Source: Nocardia brasiliensis NBRC 14402
Lineage (GTDB): Bacteria; Actinomycetota; Actinomycetes; Mycobacteriales; Mycobacteriaceae
DNA: 64,000 bases
Direction: 5' to 3'
Assembly (NCBI RefSeq): GCF_000308475.2
Contig: NZ_BAFT02000099.1
Coordinates: forward strand, 40,279-104,278
In this document: in pieces, positions 27,342-35,106 of the stretch
Layout: the number at the start of each line of letters is the position of its first letter
How positions within the stretch are numbered: position 1 is the stretch's first letter
Translations under genes and position numbers: made by a program
Notes under the pieces: model-generated
Seen by the model: the letters and a program-made list of their open reading frames with translations, nothing else
What the model was told of the DNA's origin: nothing
Database searches by the model: none

Positions 27342-27937
27342 GCGTCGAGGACGTACAGCTTTTCGCGGCCGCCCGCGATGAGTGAGCGCTGGTCGATGCG
27401 GGTCGCGTAGCGCTGGAAGAACTCGTCCAGCGTCGCCTCGGTGAAGCGGTGCGCCTGCGCGCCGTCGCCGGCGTCGGTGAAACGCTGGCCGAGCAGCGCG
27501 AGCACCCGGTTATCGCTGCTGGCCAGGTTGCGCACGGGTTCGGCGATGATCACCTGTTTGCGCGCCGCGGCCAGCATCCGGTCGAGCACCGGCGCGGGAT
27601 CGGGCAGGAAGTGATAGAGGCTGGCCTGCATCAGCACATAGTCCGCCGCGGGCAGCGGTGTGTCGGAATTCAGATTCCAGACTCGGCCCTGCCCGCCCGC
27701 CGCGGTGAGTTTCGCGACGAAACCGTCGTTGCGATCCAATCCCGTGTAGTCGACCGACTTCTGCCGCAGATACCGGGTGTACAGGGTCGCCGGACCGCAG
27801 CACAGGTCGAGCACGCTCGCGCCCGCCGGCACCAGCGCCTCGACGGCGCGGTACCGGGCCGCGTAGTGCCGGCCGTACAGCGCACGCATCAGTAGCTCGT
27901 AGACGGTGGCGTTGCGGTAGATCAGGCTCGATCGCAC
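27338..27937 (-). CDS. SAM-dependent class I methyltransferase
   Basis: A 199-residue methyltransferase with the Rossmann SAM motif VLDLCCGPATLYTRYL (motif I), an acidic residue after beta-2 in DYTGLDRND, and the post-motif LPAADYVLMQASLYHFLPD. The substrate is unknown. Its position at the end of the glycan cluster allows a role in sugar or lipid modification, but it is convergent with wecE rather than cotranscribed. I start at GTG 27937 with AGGGGTA upstream; the frame extends to 28129 but that part is unlike the family. The four-base overlap with wecE comes from the shared CTAG, which gives TAG on both strands. Confidence 0.8.
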   Translation of the reverse strand: MRSSLIYRNATVYELLMRALYGRHYAARYRAVEALVPAGASVLDLCCGPATLYTRYLRQKSVDYTGLDRNDGFVAKLTAAGGQGRVWNLNSDTPLPAADYVLMQASLYHFLPDPAPVLDRMLAAARKQVIIAEPVRNLASSDNRVLALLGQRFTDAGDGAQAHRFTEATLDEFFQRYATRIDQRSLIAGGREKLYVLDA

Positions 27938-28053
27938 CAAATACCCCTGTGAACAGAATCGGACAGCAACGTCAGCGTGGGATGCTACGGCGCGCGGCCG
28001 CCGCCCGCACATGCGGGCGGCTCGAGCAGGTGAAATCGGCGGCGCGCGAACGG

Positions 28054-31035
28054 CTATCGGTCGCCGAGCACGGCGGCCGCGTCTGCCTCGGTGAGGATTT
28101 CGTAGGCGTCCGAAGTCCGGTTGTACCACCAGGTGTCCGGGCCCGGCTCAGGGCGGCCCGCCGCCTGCACCGCACGGGTGGACGGGCGGTAGGAGGCACT
28201 GCGCGGAATCTCGGCCACCACGTGGACCACATCGGGCCGCTGGTCCGGATCGAGCGCGCGCAACGCCTCGGTCACGTCCTTGGGCTCCAAGTGGAAGCCC
28301 TTGCGTACGCACACCGCGGCGACCGCGATGCAGTTCTTGCCAGTGTCCAGCCCGTACGCGACCTCCATATCGATCGCGGTGACATCGTTGAGCACGTCGA
28401 CGATCGGCTGCCCGAACACCGGTCCGCGCGCGGTGTGGATGACGGTGTCCTTGCGGTCGATCAGCCAGTAGTCGCCGTCGCTGTCGCGGCGGAACAGGTT
28501 CTCCGTCGGCATCCACGAGTCGCCGGGCGCGAAAACGCCGCGCAACCCGCCCGCGGAGATGTCGATGCCCTCGGACGCTTTACCGATCAGCAGGCCGACC
28601 TCGTTGTCCGCGCAGCGTCGGGCGTAGCCGGCCTCGTCGGTCAGGATCTCCTCGGTGACCGGGTCGTAGGCGACCAGCTCCACCCGGGCGGTGCCGGGGA
28701 CCGGCCTGCCCTTGCAACCACGCTTGGCGCCCTGCACATTGGCCAGCACCACGTCGCCCTCGATGGAGGCGTAGAACTCCACCACCCGTGCCGGATCGAA
28801 CTGCTCGGTGGTGCGCCGCCACAGCCCCGAGGGCATGCCGGAGCCGATGAACAGCCGAATCGGATGCCAGTGGTGGTTGGCAGCCGGGGTGGGTGAATAC
28901 GGCCCGGCCGGGAACACGTCCGCGTCGAGGATGTCGCGCATCATCGTCCAGGTGTAGGTGACCACCGTGACGCCGTAGCGGTGCACCTCTTCGGCGAACC
29001 GGGCCGGATCCAGCGAGCGGGCCAGCGCGATCCGGCTGCCGCCCGCGATCGCACCACCCAGACTGACCAGCAGACCGGACGAATGATGCAGCGGCGCAAG
29101 GCAATACACCGTGTCCCTGCGATTCAGGTCGGCGGTGGTCGCGGTGCCGAAGGCCGACAGCGCCCAGCGATGGTTGGTGATGTACTTGGTCTCGAGCCGG
29201 TCGCCGGTGCCGGTGACGAGCACGAACGCCAGCTCGCGGGCGAGCCCCGGGTCGGGTCGGTACCAGCCGGGCAGCTTCACCTGCGCGGGGTCGATCTGCT
29301 CGAGGTCGATCACCTGGCCGTCGGCCGGCAGATCGAGCTGCCGGGCGTCCCCGCCGCCGAGCACCAGCACCCGCGCACCGGTGCCCGCCGCGTGCCGCAG
29401 GTTCTCCGGATCCGCGACCACCGTGTCGACATGGGTCAGTTCCAGCGCGCGGACGAGTTCGCTGCCGGGCGCGAGCAGCACCGCCACCGCGCCGAGCCGC
29501 GACAGCGCGGCGACCGTCGCCAGCGCGCTCGGCCGGGTTTCCATGATCACGCCGACCCGCATCGCCGGGCGGATGCCAACCGAGATCAGCCCGCGCACCA
29601 CGTTGTCGATGCGCACGTTGACCGCGGCGTTGGTGTGCACCCGGTCGTCGAAGAGGAACAGGTCCTTCAGCGGGGCGCGCCTGCCCTGTTCGGCGATCAG
29701 CCTGCCGAGCGAGATCCGGGTGTGCGGCTGGATCATGCCGAGCCGGGTCAGCCGGGGCAGCGCCCGCGCGGCCTCCCCCGCCAGCTCCACCGAGCCGCGC
29801 ACGGTGTTGTTCGCGATACCCTCCAGCGCCTTGCCGACGCCCGCGCCCGCCTCGGCCAGCGAGGCCGCGGTGTGCACCACGCGGGTGGCCGCCGAACGCG
29901 GCCGGTTCGTCTCGACCTGATCGACCATCGGATGGATCTGCGGCGGCAGCAGGGTGTCTCGTTCGAGCCAGTCGACCCACTGGCGCACCAGCGGCCAGGT
30001 GTGATTGGTCGCGGTGCTGCCCGCCACCAGACCGAAATGCCCGGCGACCAGCGTCGCCTCGTAGACCTCCGCGTTCGGCGCGGCCCGCACGATGCCGCGC
30101 ACCGCGCCGGGCTGACCGATATCGTCCACCTCGCCGACGAACGCGAGGATCGGGCACTTCAGCTCCGCGAGCGAGACCGGGTGATCGCGAATCACGAAGC
30201 CGCCCAACATCAAACGGTTGTGCGCGACGAACTGCTTGAGCAGATCGGCGGCGGCCGGACCGGCATAGCCGACCCAGCCGTCGCTGTTGAGGAACCGGCG
30301 CTGCCGCTCCTTGGGCAGCAACGCCTCCCGGTCGTGCAGCTGGCGCAGGAAGTCGAGCCTGGCCTTCGCGGTCTTCATCGGGTCGAGCATCTGGAAGCCG
30401 ATCCGCACCATCGAATCGGTGATCGGCAGCCGCGTCACCACGTGATCGGCCAGGAAATCGGCGACATCGGAGACCATGCCGTAGGGCAGGCCGAACGGCA
30501 TGCCCGCGACGATGTCGACGGGACTGCCGAACGTCACGATGCTCTGCACGCCCTTGCCGTACCGGTAGGCGGCGACCTGGTAGGCGAACATGCCGCCCTG
30601 CGAGTACCCCATCAGGTGCACGCTGCTGCCGGTCGCCTCGGTCACCGCATCGATCGCGCTGCTCACCGCGAGCACATGGTCGGCCAGGTCGCGCTCCCAG
30701 CCGCCCTCTTCCTTCGCGGGCGAGCCGAAATCGACCACCCAGCAATCGATTCCGCCGCGATGCAGGATACCGACGGCGCCGTCCTCGGCGTTCACGTCCC
30801 AGATGTCGGCATTCACCATCAAGGGCGGCACGAGCAGCACGACCGGCCGGTTCGGGGTCGCGTCGTCCGGGAAGTAGTGCCGCAGCCGGTACATGCGCCG
30901 GCGCTCGACCACCTCGAACGGGGACGACTCGACATCATGGGTCAACCCGCCGAAGCGGATGACCTCGAGGCCGTTCTGCGCGGTTGCCATCAACCGCTGC
31001 ACCGACCCGACCAAATCCTTCGCGCTGAACTTCAC
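28054..31035 (-). CDS. Bifunctional alpha/beta hydrolase – acyl-CoA synthetase-like fusion (Rv1683-like)
   Basis: A 993-residue two-domain protein. Residues 1-370 are a PhaC/lipase-like alpha/beta hydrolase: nucleophile Ser145 in LMGYSQGGMF, acid in FVGEVDDIGQPG, His in VAGHFGLV. Residues about 460-990 resemble the ANL (AMP-forming) ligase fold, with FVLVTGTGDRLETKY at the phosphate loop, EFYASIEGDVV and DYWLIDRKDTV. Two ligase landmarks look degenerate: the usual Thr/Ser/Gly-rich loop with its Lys is altered, and near residue 940 the segment PRSASYRPSTR lacks the catalytic Lys. The mycobacterial homologue Rv1683 has been linked to triacylglycerol metabolism and lipid inclusions. I start at GTG 31035, with AGGAGCG upstream. 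Its original neighbour, the Trm112-like gene, lies at 18840. Confidence 0.88.
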   Translation of the reverse strand: MKFSAKDLVGSVQRLMATAQNGLEVIRFGGLTHDVESSPFEVVERRRMYRLRHYFPDDATPNRPVVLLVPPLMVNADIWDVNAEDGAVGILHRGGIDCWVVDFGSPAKEEGGWERDLADHVLAVSSAIDAVTEATGSSVHLMGYSQGGMFAYQVAAYRYGKGVQSIVTFGSPVDIVAGMPFGLPYGMVSDVADFLADHVVTRLPITDSMVRIGFQMLDPMKTAKARLDFLRQLHDREALLPKERQRRFLNSDGWVGYAGPAAADLLKQFVAHNRLMLGGFVIRDHPVSLAELKCPILAFVGEVDDIGQPGAVRGIVRAAPNAEVYEATLVAGHFGLVAGSTATNHTWPLVRQWVDWLERDTLLPPQIHPMVDQVETNRPRSAATRVVHTAASLAEAGAGVGKALEGIANNTVRGSVELAGEAARALPRLTRLGMIQPHTRISLGRLIAEQGRRAPLKDLFLFDDRVHTNAAVNVRIDNVVRGLISVGIRPAMRVGVIMETRPSALATVAALSRLGAVAVLLAPGSELVRALELTHVDTVVADPENLRHAAGTGARVLVLGGGDARQLDLPADGQVIDLEQIDPAQVKLPGWYRPDPGLARELAFVLVTGTGDRLETKYITNHRWALSAFGTATTADLNRRDTVYCLAPLHHSSGLLVSLGGAIAGGSRIALARSLDPARFAEEVHRYGVTVVTYTWTMMRDILDADVFPAGPYSPTPAANHHWHPIRLFIGSGMPSGLWRRTTEQFDPARVVEFYASIEGDVVLANVQGAKRGCKGRPVPGTARVELVAYDPVTEEILTDEAGYARRCADNEVGLLIGKASEGIDISAGGLRGVFAPGDSWMPTENLFRRDSDGDYWLIDRKDTVIHTARGPVFGQPIVDVLNDVTAIDMEVAYGLDTGKNCIAVAAVCVRKGFHLEPKDVTEALRALDPDQRPDVVHVVAEIPRSASYRPSTRAVQAAGRPEPGPDTWWYNRTSDAYEILTEADAAAVLGDR

Positions 31036-31523
31036 AATCGCTCCTGGCCCTACCCTAGAACGTGGCACACATGACCGGCGCACTCCGCCGAAAAGGAGTC
31101 CCTTCCGGTCCCCGAGAAGTACGCCGACTACATGTTCCGTCGAGCTTCCCACACCAAGTGTCCACTATGTGGCTGCTGTGACCCGATCCATGTCGGTTCG
31201 CGCGCCGTTCGCGACGCGCCAGGGTAGCTATCGCCGCGCGATCTGTCCGCCGAATCACGGTTCGTGCGCACAACGTTATCCGGCGTTGTTTCGATCGGTC
31301 GCGTGTCGTGACCATCCGAATCACGGCACGGGCATCTGCGATATTCGGCTGCGCGGGCCCGACCGCCCGGACTAAACTCGGGCCGTCTGGAACACACTGT
31401 CGTGTAAGACATTTCGCTCGTTCACCGTAGCTTTCGCGGGTTTCCTGCCCGCTTATTCGTGGTGCAGTAAAGCCGTCTTCGATCTCATCGTATCGGTGCC
31501 CTATCTCGAGGGGAGGACCACGC
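31036..31523. other. Divergent intergenic region before the encapsulin gene
   Basis: These 488 bases must contain the promoters of the hydrolase/ligase fusion (minus) and of the encapsulin operon (plus). There is a small hairpin GCGGG-TTTCCTG-CCCGC at 31436-31452, about 70 bases before the encapsulin ATG. GGGGAGG just before 31524 is the ribosome binding site. I see no convincing -35/-10 pair, no ORF with believable codon use and no RNA gene. Confidence 0.4.
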
Positions 31524-32930
31524 ATGACTATCGAAATGCCCGTCCACACGGAAAACAATGTCCGCAAGAGCCTCAGTACCTCCGCCGCCGCCAAACTGTC
31601 GCACACCACCAAATCCGAACCGCAGATGCAGGGCATCAGCTCGCGCTGGCTCACCCGCATGCTGCCATGGACCCAGGTCAATGGCGGTGTGTACCGGGTG
31701 AACCGGCGCCTCACGCACACCGTCGGCAACGGCGAGGTGGAATTCATCGTCGACGGGTCACAGGCGCGCGTCATTCCTCTGGAACTCCAAGAACTTCCGC
31801 CGCTGCGCGGTTTCGATGACGAAGAAGTGCTGCGCGCATTGTCCGACCGTTTCGAGCAGCGCGAACTGGAACCGGGCACCGTGGTCGCCGAATTCGGAAA
31901 TCCGATGCATCAGGTCGTGCTCATCGTGCACGGAAAACTGAGCAAACTCGGCTCCGGCGAATACGGCGAGCAGACCAAACTCGGCATGTTGGCGGGCGGC
32001 GATTTCTTCGGCGAACAAACGCTGACCGATCCGGATGCCATTTGGCCGGCCACCGTCAAGACCGTCACGCGGACAACGGCTCTCGTGCTGCCCCGGCAAG
32101 CCCTCGACGAAGTGATCGAGAACGCGCCCGCGCTACGCGAGCAACTCTCGCGCGTCGCCGCGGTGTCCACCCAGCCGCAGAACCACAAGGGCGAGGCCGA
32201 TATCGAAGTCGCGTCCGGCCACGCCGGGGAGCCGATGCTCACCGGCACCTTCGTCGACTACGACTCGGCGCCGCGGCAATACGAACTCAGCCTGGCGCAG
32301 AGCGTCCTGCGTGTGCACACCAGGGTCGCCGACCTGTTCAACGATCCGATGAACCAGGTCGAACAGCAGCTGCGCCTGACCGTCGAGGCGCTCTACGAAC
32401 GCCGGGAGAACGACCTCGTCAACAATCCCGATTTCGGTCTGCTGCACAACTGCGATCTCAAACAGCGCATCTACACCGAGTCCGGCCCGCCCACCCCGGA
32501 CGACATGGACGAACTGCTCAGCATGCGCCGCAGCACGAAACTCTTTCTCGCACACCCGAAAGCCATCGCCGCGTTCGGGCGTGAATGCAGCAGACGCGGC
32601 CTGTATCCGGACCCGGTGGATGTGGACGGCCACCGCGTGCCCGCCTGGCGCGGGGTGCCGATCTTCCCGTGCGGCAAGATCCCGGTCAGCGACACCGCGA
32701 CCACCTCGATCCTGGCCATGCGCACCGGCGAGAAGGACCAGGGTGTGATCGGCCTGCACCAGATCGGCATACCGGACGAGTACGAGCCGAGCCTCAATGT
32801 GCGGTTCAAGGGGATCGATGATCAGTCGATCATCTCGTACCTGGTCAGCTGCTACTACTCCGCCGCCGTGCTGGTCCCGGACGCGCTCGGCGTGCTCGAC
32901 AACGTCCTGGTCGCCCGCCAAGCCGACTGA
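31524..32930 (+). CDS. Family 2B encapsulin shell protein with inserted cyclic-nucleotide-binding-like domain (EshA-like)
   Basis: A 468-residue protein of the EshA type, an HK97-fold nanocompartment shell. Residues 1-90 form the N-terminal arm and first part of the fold (SLSTSAAAKLSH, WLTRMLPWTQVNGGVYRVN). Residues about 97-210 are an inserted cNMP-binding-like domain, with VVLIVHGKLSKLG, GGDFFGEQTLTD and a PRQALDEVIEN helix. Residues 240-468 complete the HK97 fold (YDSAPRQYELSLAQSVLRVH, GVPIFPCGKIPV, GIPDEYEPSLNV). The Arg that normally grips the cyclic phosphate is not seen after GEQ, so cAMP binding is doubtful. Family 2B shells enclose 2-methylisoborneol synthase in Streptomyces. Here the next genes are the GPP methyltransferase and IPP isomerase, but no cyclase. 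GGGGAGG precedes the ATG. Confidence 0.92.
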   Translation: MTIEMPVHTENNVRKSLSTSAAAKLSHTTKSEPQMQGISSRWLTRMLPWTQVNGGVYRVNRRLTHTVGNGEVEFIVDGSQARVIPLELQELPPLRGFDDEEVLRALSDRFEQRELEPGTVVAEFGNPMHQVVLIVHGKLSKLGSGEYGEQTKLGMLAGGDFFGEQTLTDPDAIWPATVKTVTRTTALVLPRQALDEVIENAPALREQLSRVAAVSTQPQNHKGEADIEVASGHAGEPMLTGTFVDYDSAPRQYELSLAQSVLRVHTRVADLFNDPMNQVEQQLRLTVEALYERRENDLVNNPDFGLLHNCDLKQRIYTESGPPTPDDMDELLSMRRSTKLFLAHPKAIAAFGRECSRRGLYPDPVDVDGHRVPAWRGVPIFPCGKIPVSDTATTSILAMRTGEKDQGVIGLHQIGIPDEYEPSLNVRFKGIDDQSIISYLVSCYYSAAVLVPDALGVLDNVLVARQAD

Positions 32931-33165
32931 CGGGTACACAGCCATATCTGCGCTCTCCCGCGCGACGGACGGCGATCCCGCTCTCGCGCAAGCTGATTCG
33001 CCCGAACCGGAGCCGCTGATCGCGCTCCGGATCCGGGGACGGCCGGCAAGCGCGCCTGGCATGCCGGCAACAGACGCTACAGCGACACCTGACCACCGAC
33101 CCGACAACCAGAACGACGCAGTCCCGCAATGTGAGCCCTACCGTGACCAAAGGGGATGATCTCGC
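32931..33165 (+). pseudogene. Cargo-gene gap: Pro/Asp/Ala-rich open frame, possible relic of the terpene cyclase N-terminus
   Basis: Between the encapsulin stop and the methyltransferase ATG lie 235 bases, where related loci have the terpene cyclase gene. One frame stays open from inside the encapsulin gene to a TGA at 33157-33159. Downstream of the shell stop it encodes about 76 residues of low complexity (DSPEPEPLIALRIRGRPASA, then TPDHRPDNQNDAVP). This composition resembles the disordered N-terminal targeting region of 2-methylisoborneol synthases. It has no usable start codon or ribosome binding site and no catalytic domain. I regard it as a probable deletion remnant; chance openness in GC-rich DNA is the alternative. 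Confidence 0.35.
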
Positions 33166-34038
33166 ATGACCACGCTGAACCCGCACACCGATGCCGTGCT
33201 CCGCACCAGCTACCAGGAGTCGGTCGCCGCGTACTGGAACAACAACCCGAACGACGATCGGGTCAACACGAAACTCGGTGAGGTGGACGGGCTCTACCAC
33301 CATCACTACGGTATCGGCGCCCCCGATCTGTCGGTCCTGACCGGGCCCGAGGAGACCAGGCAGGAACGCATCGTCAAGGAACTGCACCGGTTGGAGACCG
33401 CGCAGGCCGAGTTGCTGCTCGACAATCTCGGTGACGTCCGGCCCGGGGACCGGCTGATGGACGGCGGCTCGGGCCGTGGCGGGACGAGCTTCATGGCCAA
33501 CCAGCGTTTCGGCTGCGCGGTCGACGGCGTCACCATCTCCGAATACCAGGTGCGCTTCGCCAACGAGCAGGCCGCCGAGCGCGGCGTCGCCGACAAGGTG
33601 CAGTTCCATTTCCGGAACATGCTGGAAACCGGGTTCGAGCCGTGGTCGAGGCGCGCCATCTGGACGAACGAGACGACGATGTACGTCGACCTGTTCGATC
33701 TGTTCCGCGAATTCGCCCGGCTGCTGGAACCGGGCGGCCGCTATGTCTGCATCACCGGCTGCTCCAACGACCTCACCGGCGGGCGCTCGTCGTCGGTCAG
33801 TTGGATCGACGCGCACTACGGCTGCATGATCCATCCGCGCAGCGAGTACTTCCGGGCCATGGCCGACAACGGCCTGGTGCCGATCGGCGTCACCGACCTC
33901 ACCGCGGCGACCATCCCCTACTGGGAACTGCGCACCAAATCAGAGCTCGCGACCGGCGTCGAGAAGCCGTTCCTGACCGCGTACAAGGAGGGCAGCTTCC
34001 AATACCTGCTGATCGCCGCCGATAAGGTAGGCAGGTGA
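33166..34038 (+). CDS. Geranyl diphosphate 2-C-methyltransferase
   Basis: A 290-residue SAM-dependent enzyme that adds a methyl group to C2 of geranyl diphosphate, giving the C11 precursor of 2-methylisoborneol and related irregular terpenes. The opening SYQESVAAYWNNNPNDDRVN, the LGEVDGLYHHHYGIG segment and the SAM loop MDGGSGRGGTSFM (about residues 98-110) are distinctive of GPPMT rather than of generic methyltransferases. TNETTMYVDLFDLFREFARLLEPGGRYVCITG is motif IV to VI territory, quoted in part by position (about residues 165-200). The ATG follows AAAGGGG. It is downstream of the encapsulin gene, and its stop overlaps the idi start (GTGA). Confidence 0.9.
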   Translation: MTTLNPHTDAVLRTSYQESVAAYWNNNPNDDRVNTKLGEVDGLYHHHYGIGAPDLSVLTGPEETRQERIVKELHRLETAQAELLLDNLGDVRPGDRLMDGGSGRGGTSFMANQRFGCAVDGVTISEYQVRFANEQAAERGVADKVQFHFRNMLETGFEPWSRRAIWTNETTMYVDLFDLFREFARLLEPGGRYVCITGCSNDLTGGRSSSVSWIDAHYGCMIHPRSEYFRAMADNGLVPIGVTDLTAATIPYWELRTKSELATGVEKPFLTAYKEGSFQYLLIAADKVGR

Positions 34039-34607
34039 CCAACTCTGCCGACCAGCCGCTGACCGACCGCGAGGCCCTGCTCGTCGAGCTCGTCGACGAC
34101 GCAGGTCACGCGGTCGGGACGTGCTCGGTGGCGCTGGCGCACCAGGCGCCGGGCCGGCTGCACCGCGCGTTCTCGGTGCTGCTCTACGACGCGGACGGGC
34201 GGGTGCTGTTGCAGCAGCGGGCGGCGGTCAAGACCCGCTTCCCGGCACAGTGGGCCAACACCTGCTGCGGGCATCCCGCACCGGGCGAAGCGGTCGAGGC
34301 CGCAGCCGCGGTGCGCCTCACCGAGGAGATGGGCTTGGCCACCGCGCTCACCGAGGTGGGCGTCTATCGCTACCACGCCGAGGACTCGGCCACCGGTCGC
34401 GTCGAATTCGAATGGGACCACGTGCTGGTCGGCAAGCTCACCGCCGGGGCGCCTCGCCCGGACCCGGCCGAGGTCGCCGACTACGCGTGGATCCACCCGG
34501 ATGCGTTGCGCGAGAAACTGATCGCCGACCCCGGCAGCTACACGCCGTGGCTGGCGGGCGTTCTCGATGTCGCCGAGCAGGCGGTCACTGGAACGTCGCC
34601 GCGCTGA
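34035..34607 (+). CDS. idi: Isopentenyl-diphosphate delta-isomerase, type I
   Basis: A 190-residue type I IPP isomerase interconverting IPP and DMAPP, which supplies the allylic starter for GPP. The active-site Cys is Cys78 in WANTCCGHPAPGE; His80 is a metal ligand, and the pair Glu124/Glu126 in RVEFEWDHV matches the second metal/catalytic site. The Nudix-like helix is AVRLTEEMGL. The GTG at 34035 overlaps the methyltransferase stop by four bases, so this gene is translationally coupled to the methyl-GPP enzyme and dedicated supply for that pathway is likely. The 3' end overlaps a convergent secreted-protein gene by 23 bases. Confidence 0.95.
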   Translation: MTNSADQPLTDREALLVELVDDAGHAVGTCSVALAHQAPGRLHRAFSVLLYDADGRVLLQQRAAVKTRFPAQWANTCCGHPAPGEAVEAAAAVRLTEEMGLATALTEVGVYRYHAEDSATGRVEFEWDHVLVGKLTAGAPRPDPAEVADYAWIHPDALREKLIADPGSYTPWLAGVLDVAEQAVTGTSPR

Positions 34608-35106
34608 GCCGGCCGACGCCGGTGCGCAGGCCCGGGCCGAGACAGCCCCCGATCATCTCGGGCGTCATCTCGTAGGCCGCGGTGATCCGGACCGTGCTGC
34701 CCTGGCCGAGTCCGGCCACCACCGCCAGCGGGCCGACGGTCGGCTGCTGCATGGTGACCGGCCACTGGCCCCACAGCCTGCTCGTCTCCCCGTTCGACCA
34801 CAGCACGTCGACGGTGATCGGGCCGTCCGCCGGATGCATGCAGTCCGAGGTCGCGATGTGCGTGCCCGTGAACGTACCGCCGGTGATGCCCTCGGGACCG
34901 CCGGAACAGTCCTGCAGCACGCCGACCGAGGTGAACGTCAGCGTGTCCGGCGACATATCGATCGCGCCGTCGACGGCGGTCCAGCGAAAATCACCGCCCG
35001 CGCAGGTGCCCGCCGGCGGCAACGCGGACGCCGTACCCGGGAAGAACGGGCCGAGCAACGTGGCGGACACCGCCGCCGTCAGGGCGAAATTGCCGAGCAG
35101 CAACAC
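34585..35106 (-). CDS. Small secreted protein, unknown function
   Basis: With a start at GTG 35106 this is a 173-residue protein with a signal peptide (LLLGNFALTAAVSATLLGPF, cleavage after TASA) and a mature part beginning LPPAGTCAGGDFRW. Two further Cys occur in VLQDCSGGPEG and TSDCMHPADG and one in IGGCLGPG. A strand VDVLWSNGETSRLWGQWP recalls the W-S-x-G strand of the secreted protein at 17862-18308. AGAGG lies 7 bases before this GTG. An ATG at 35202 would add about 32 residues and is the alternative start. Function unknown; no catalytic motif is visible. Confidence 0.7.
   Translation of the reverse strand: MLLLGNFALTAAVSATLLGPFFPGTASALPPAGTCAGGDFRWTAVDGAIDMSPDTLTFTSVGVLQDCSGGPEGITGGTFTGTHIATSDCMHPADGPITVDVLWSNGETSRLWGQWPVTMQQPTVGPLAVVAGLGQGSTVRITAAYEMTPEMIGGCLGPGLRTGVGRLSAATFQ

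Noticed and set aside
28981..31074. 697-codon open frame opposite the hydrolase/ligase gene
   Set aside because: Antisense shadow with no recognisable motif; the minus-strand protein has clear catalytic motifs.
31524..32930. Reading the 468-residue protein as a Crp-type transcription factor because of its cNMP-like domain
   Set aside because: There is no helix-turn-helix; the domain is inserted in an HK97-type fold, as in EshA-like encapsulins.
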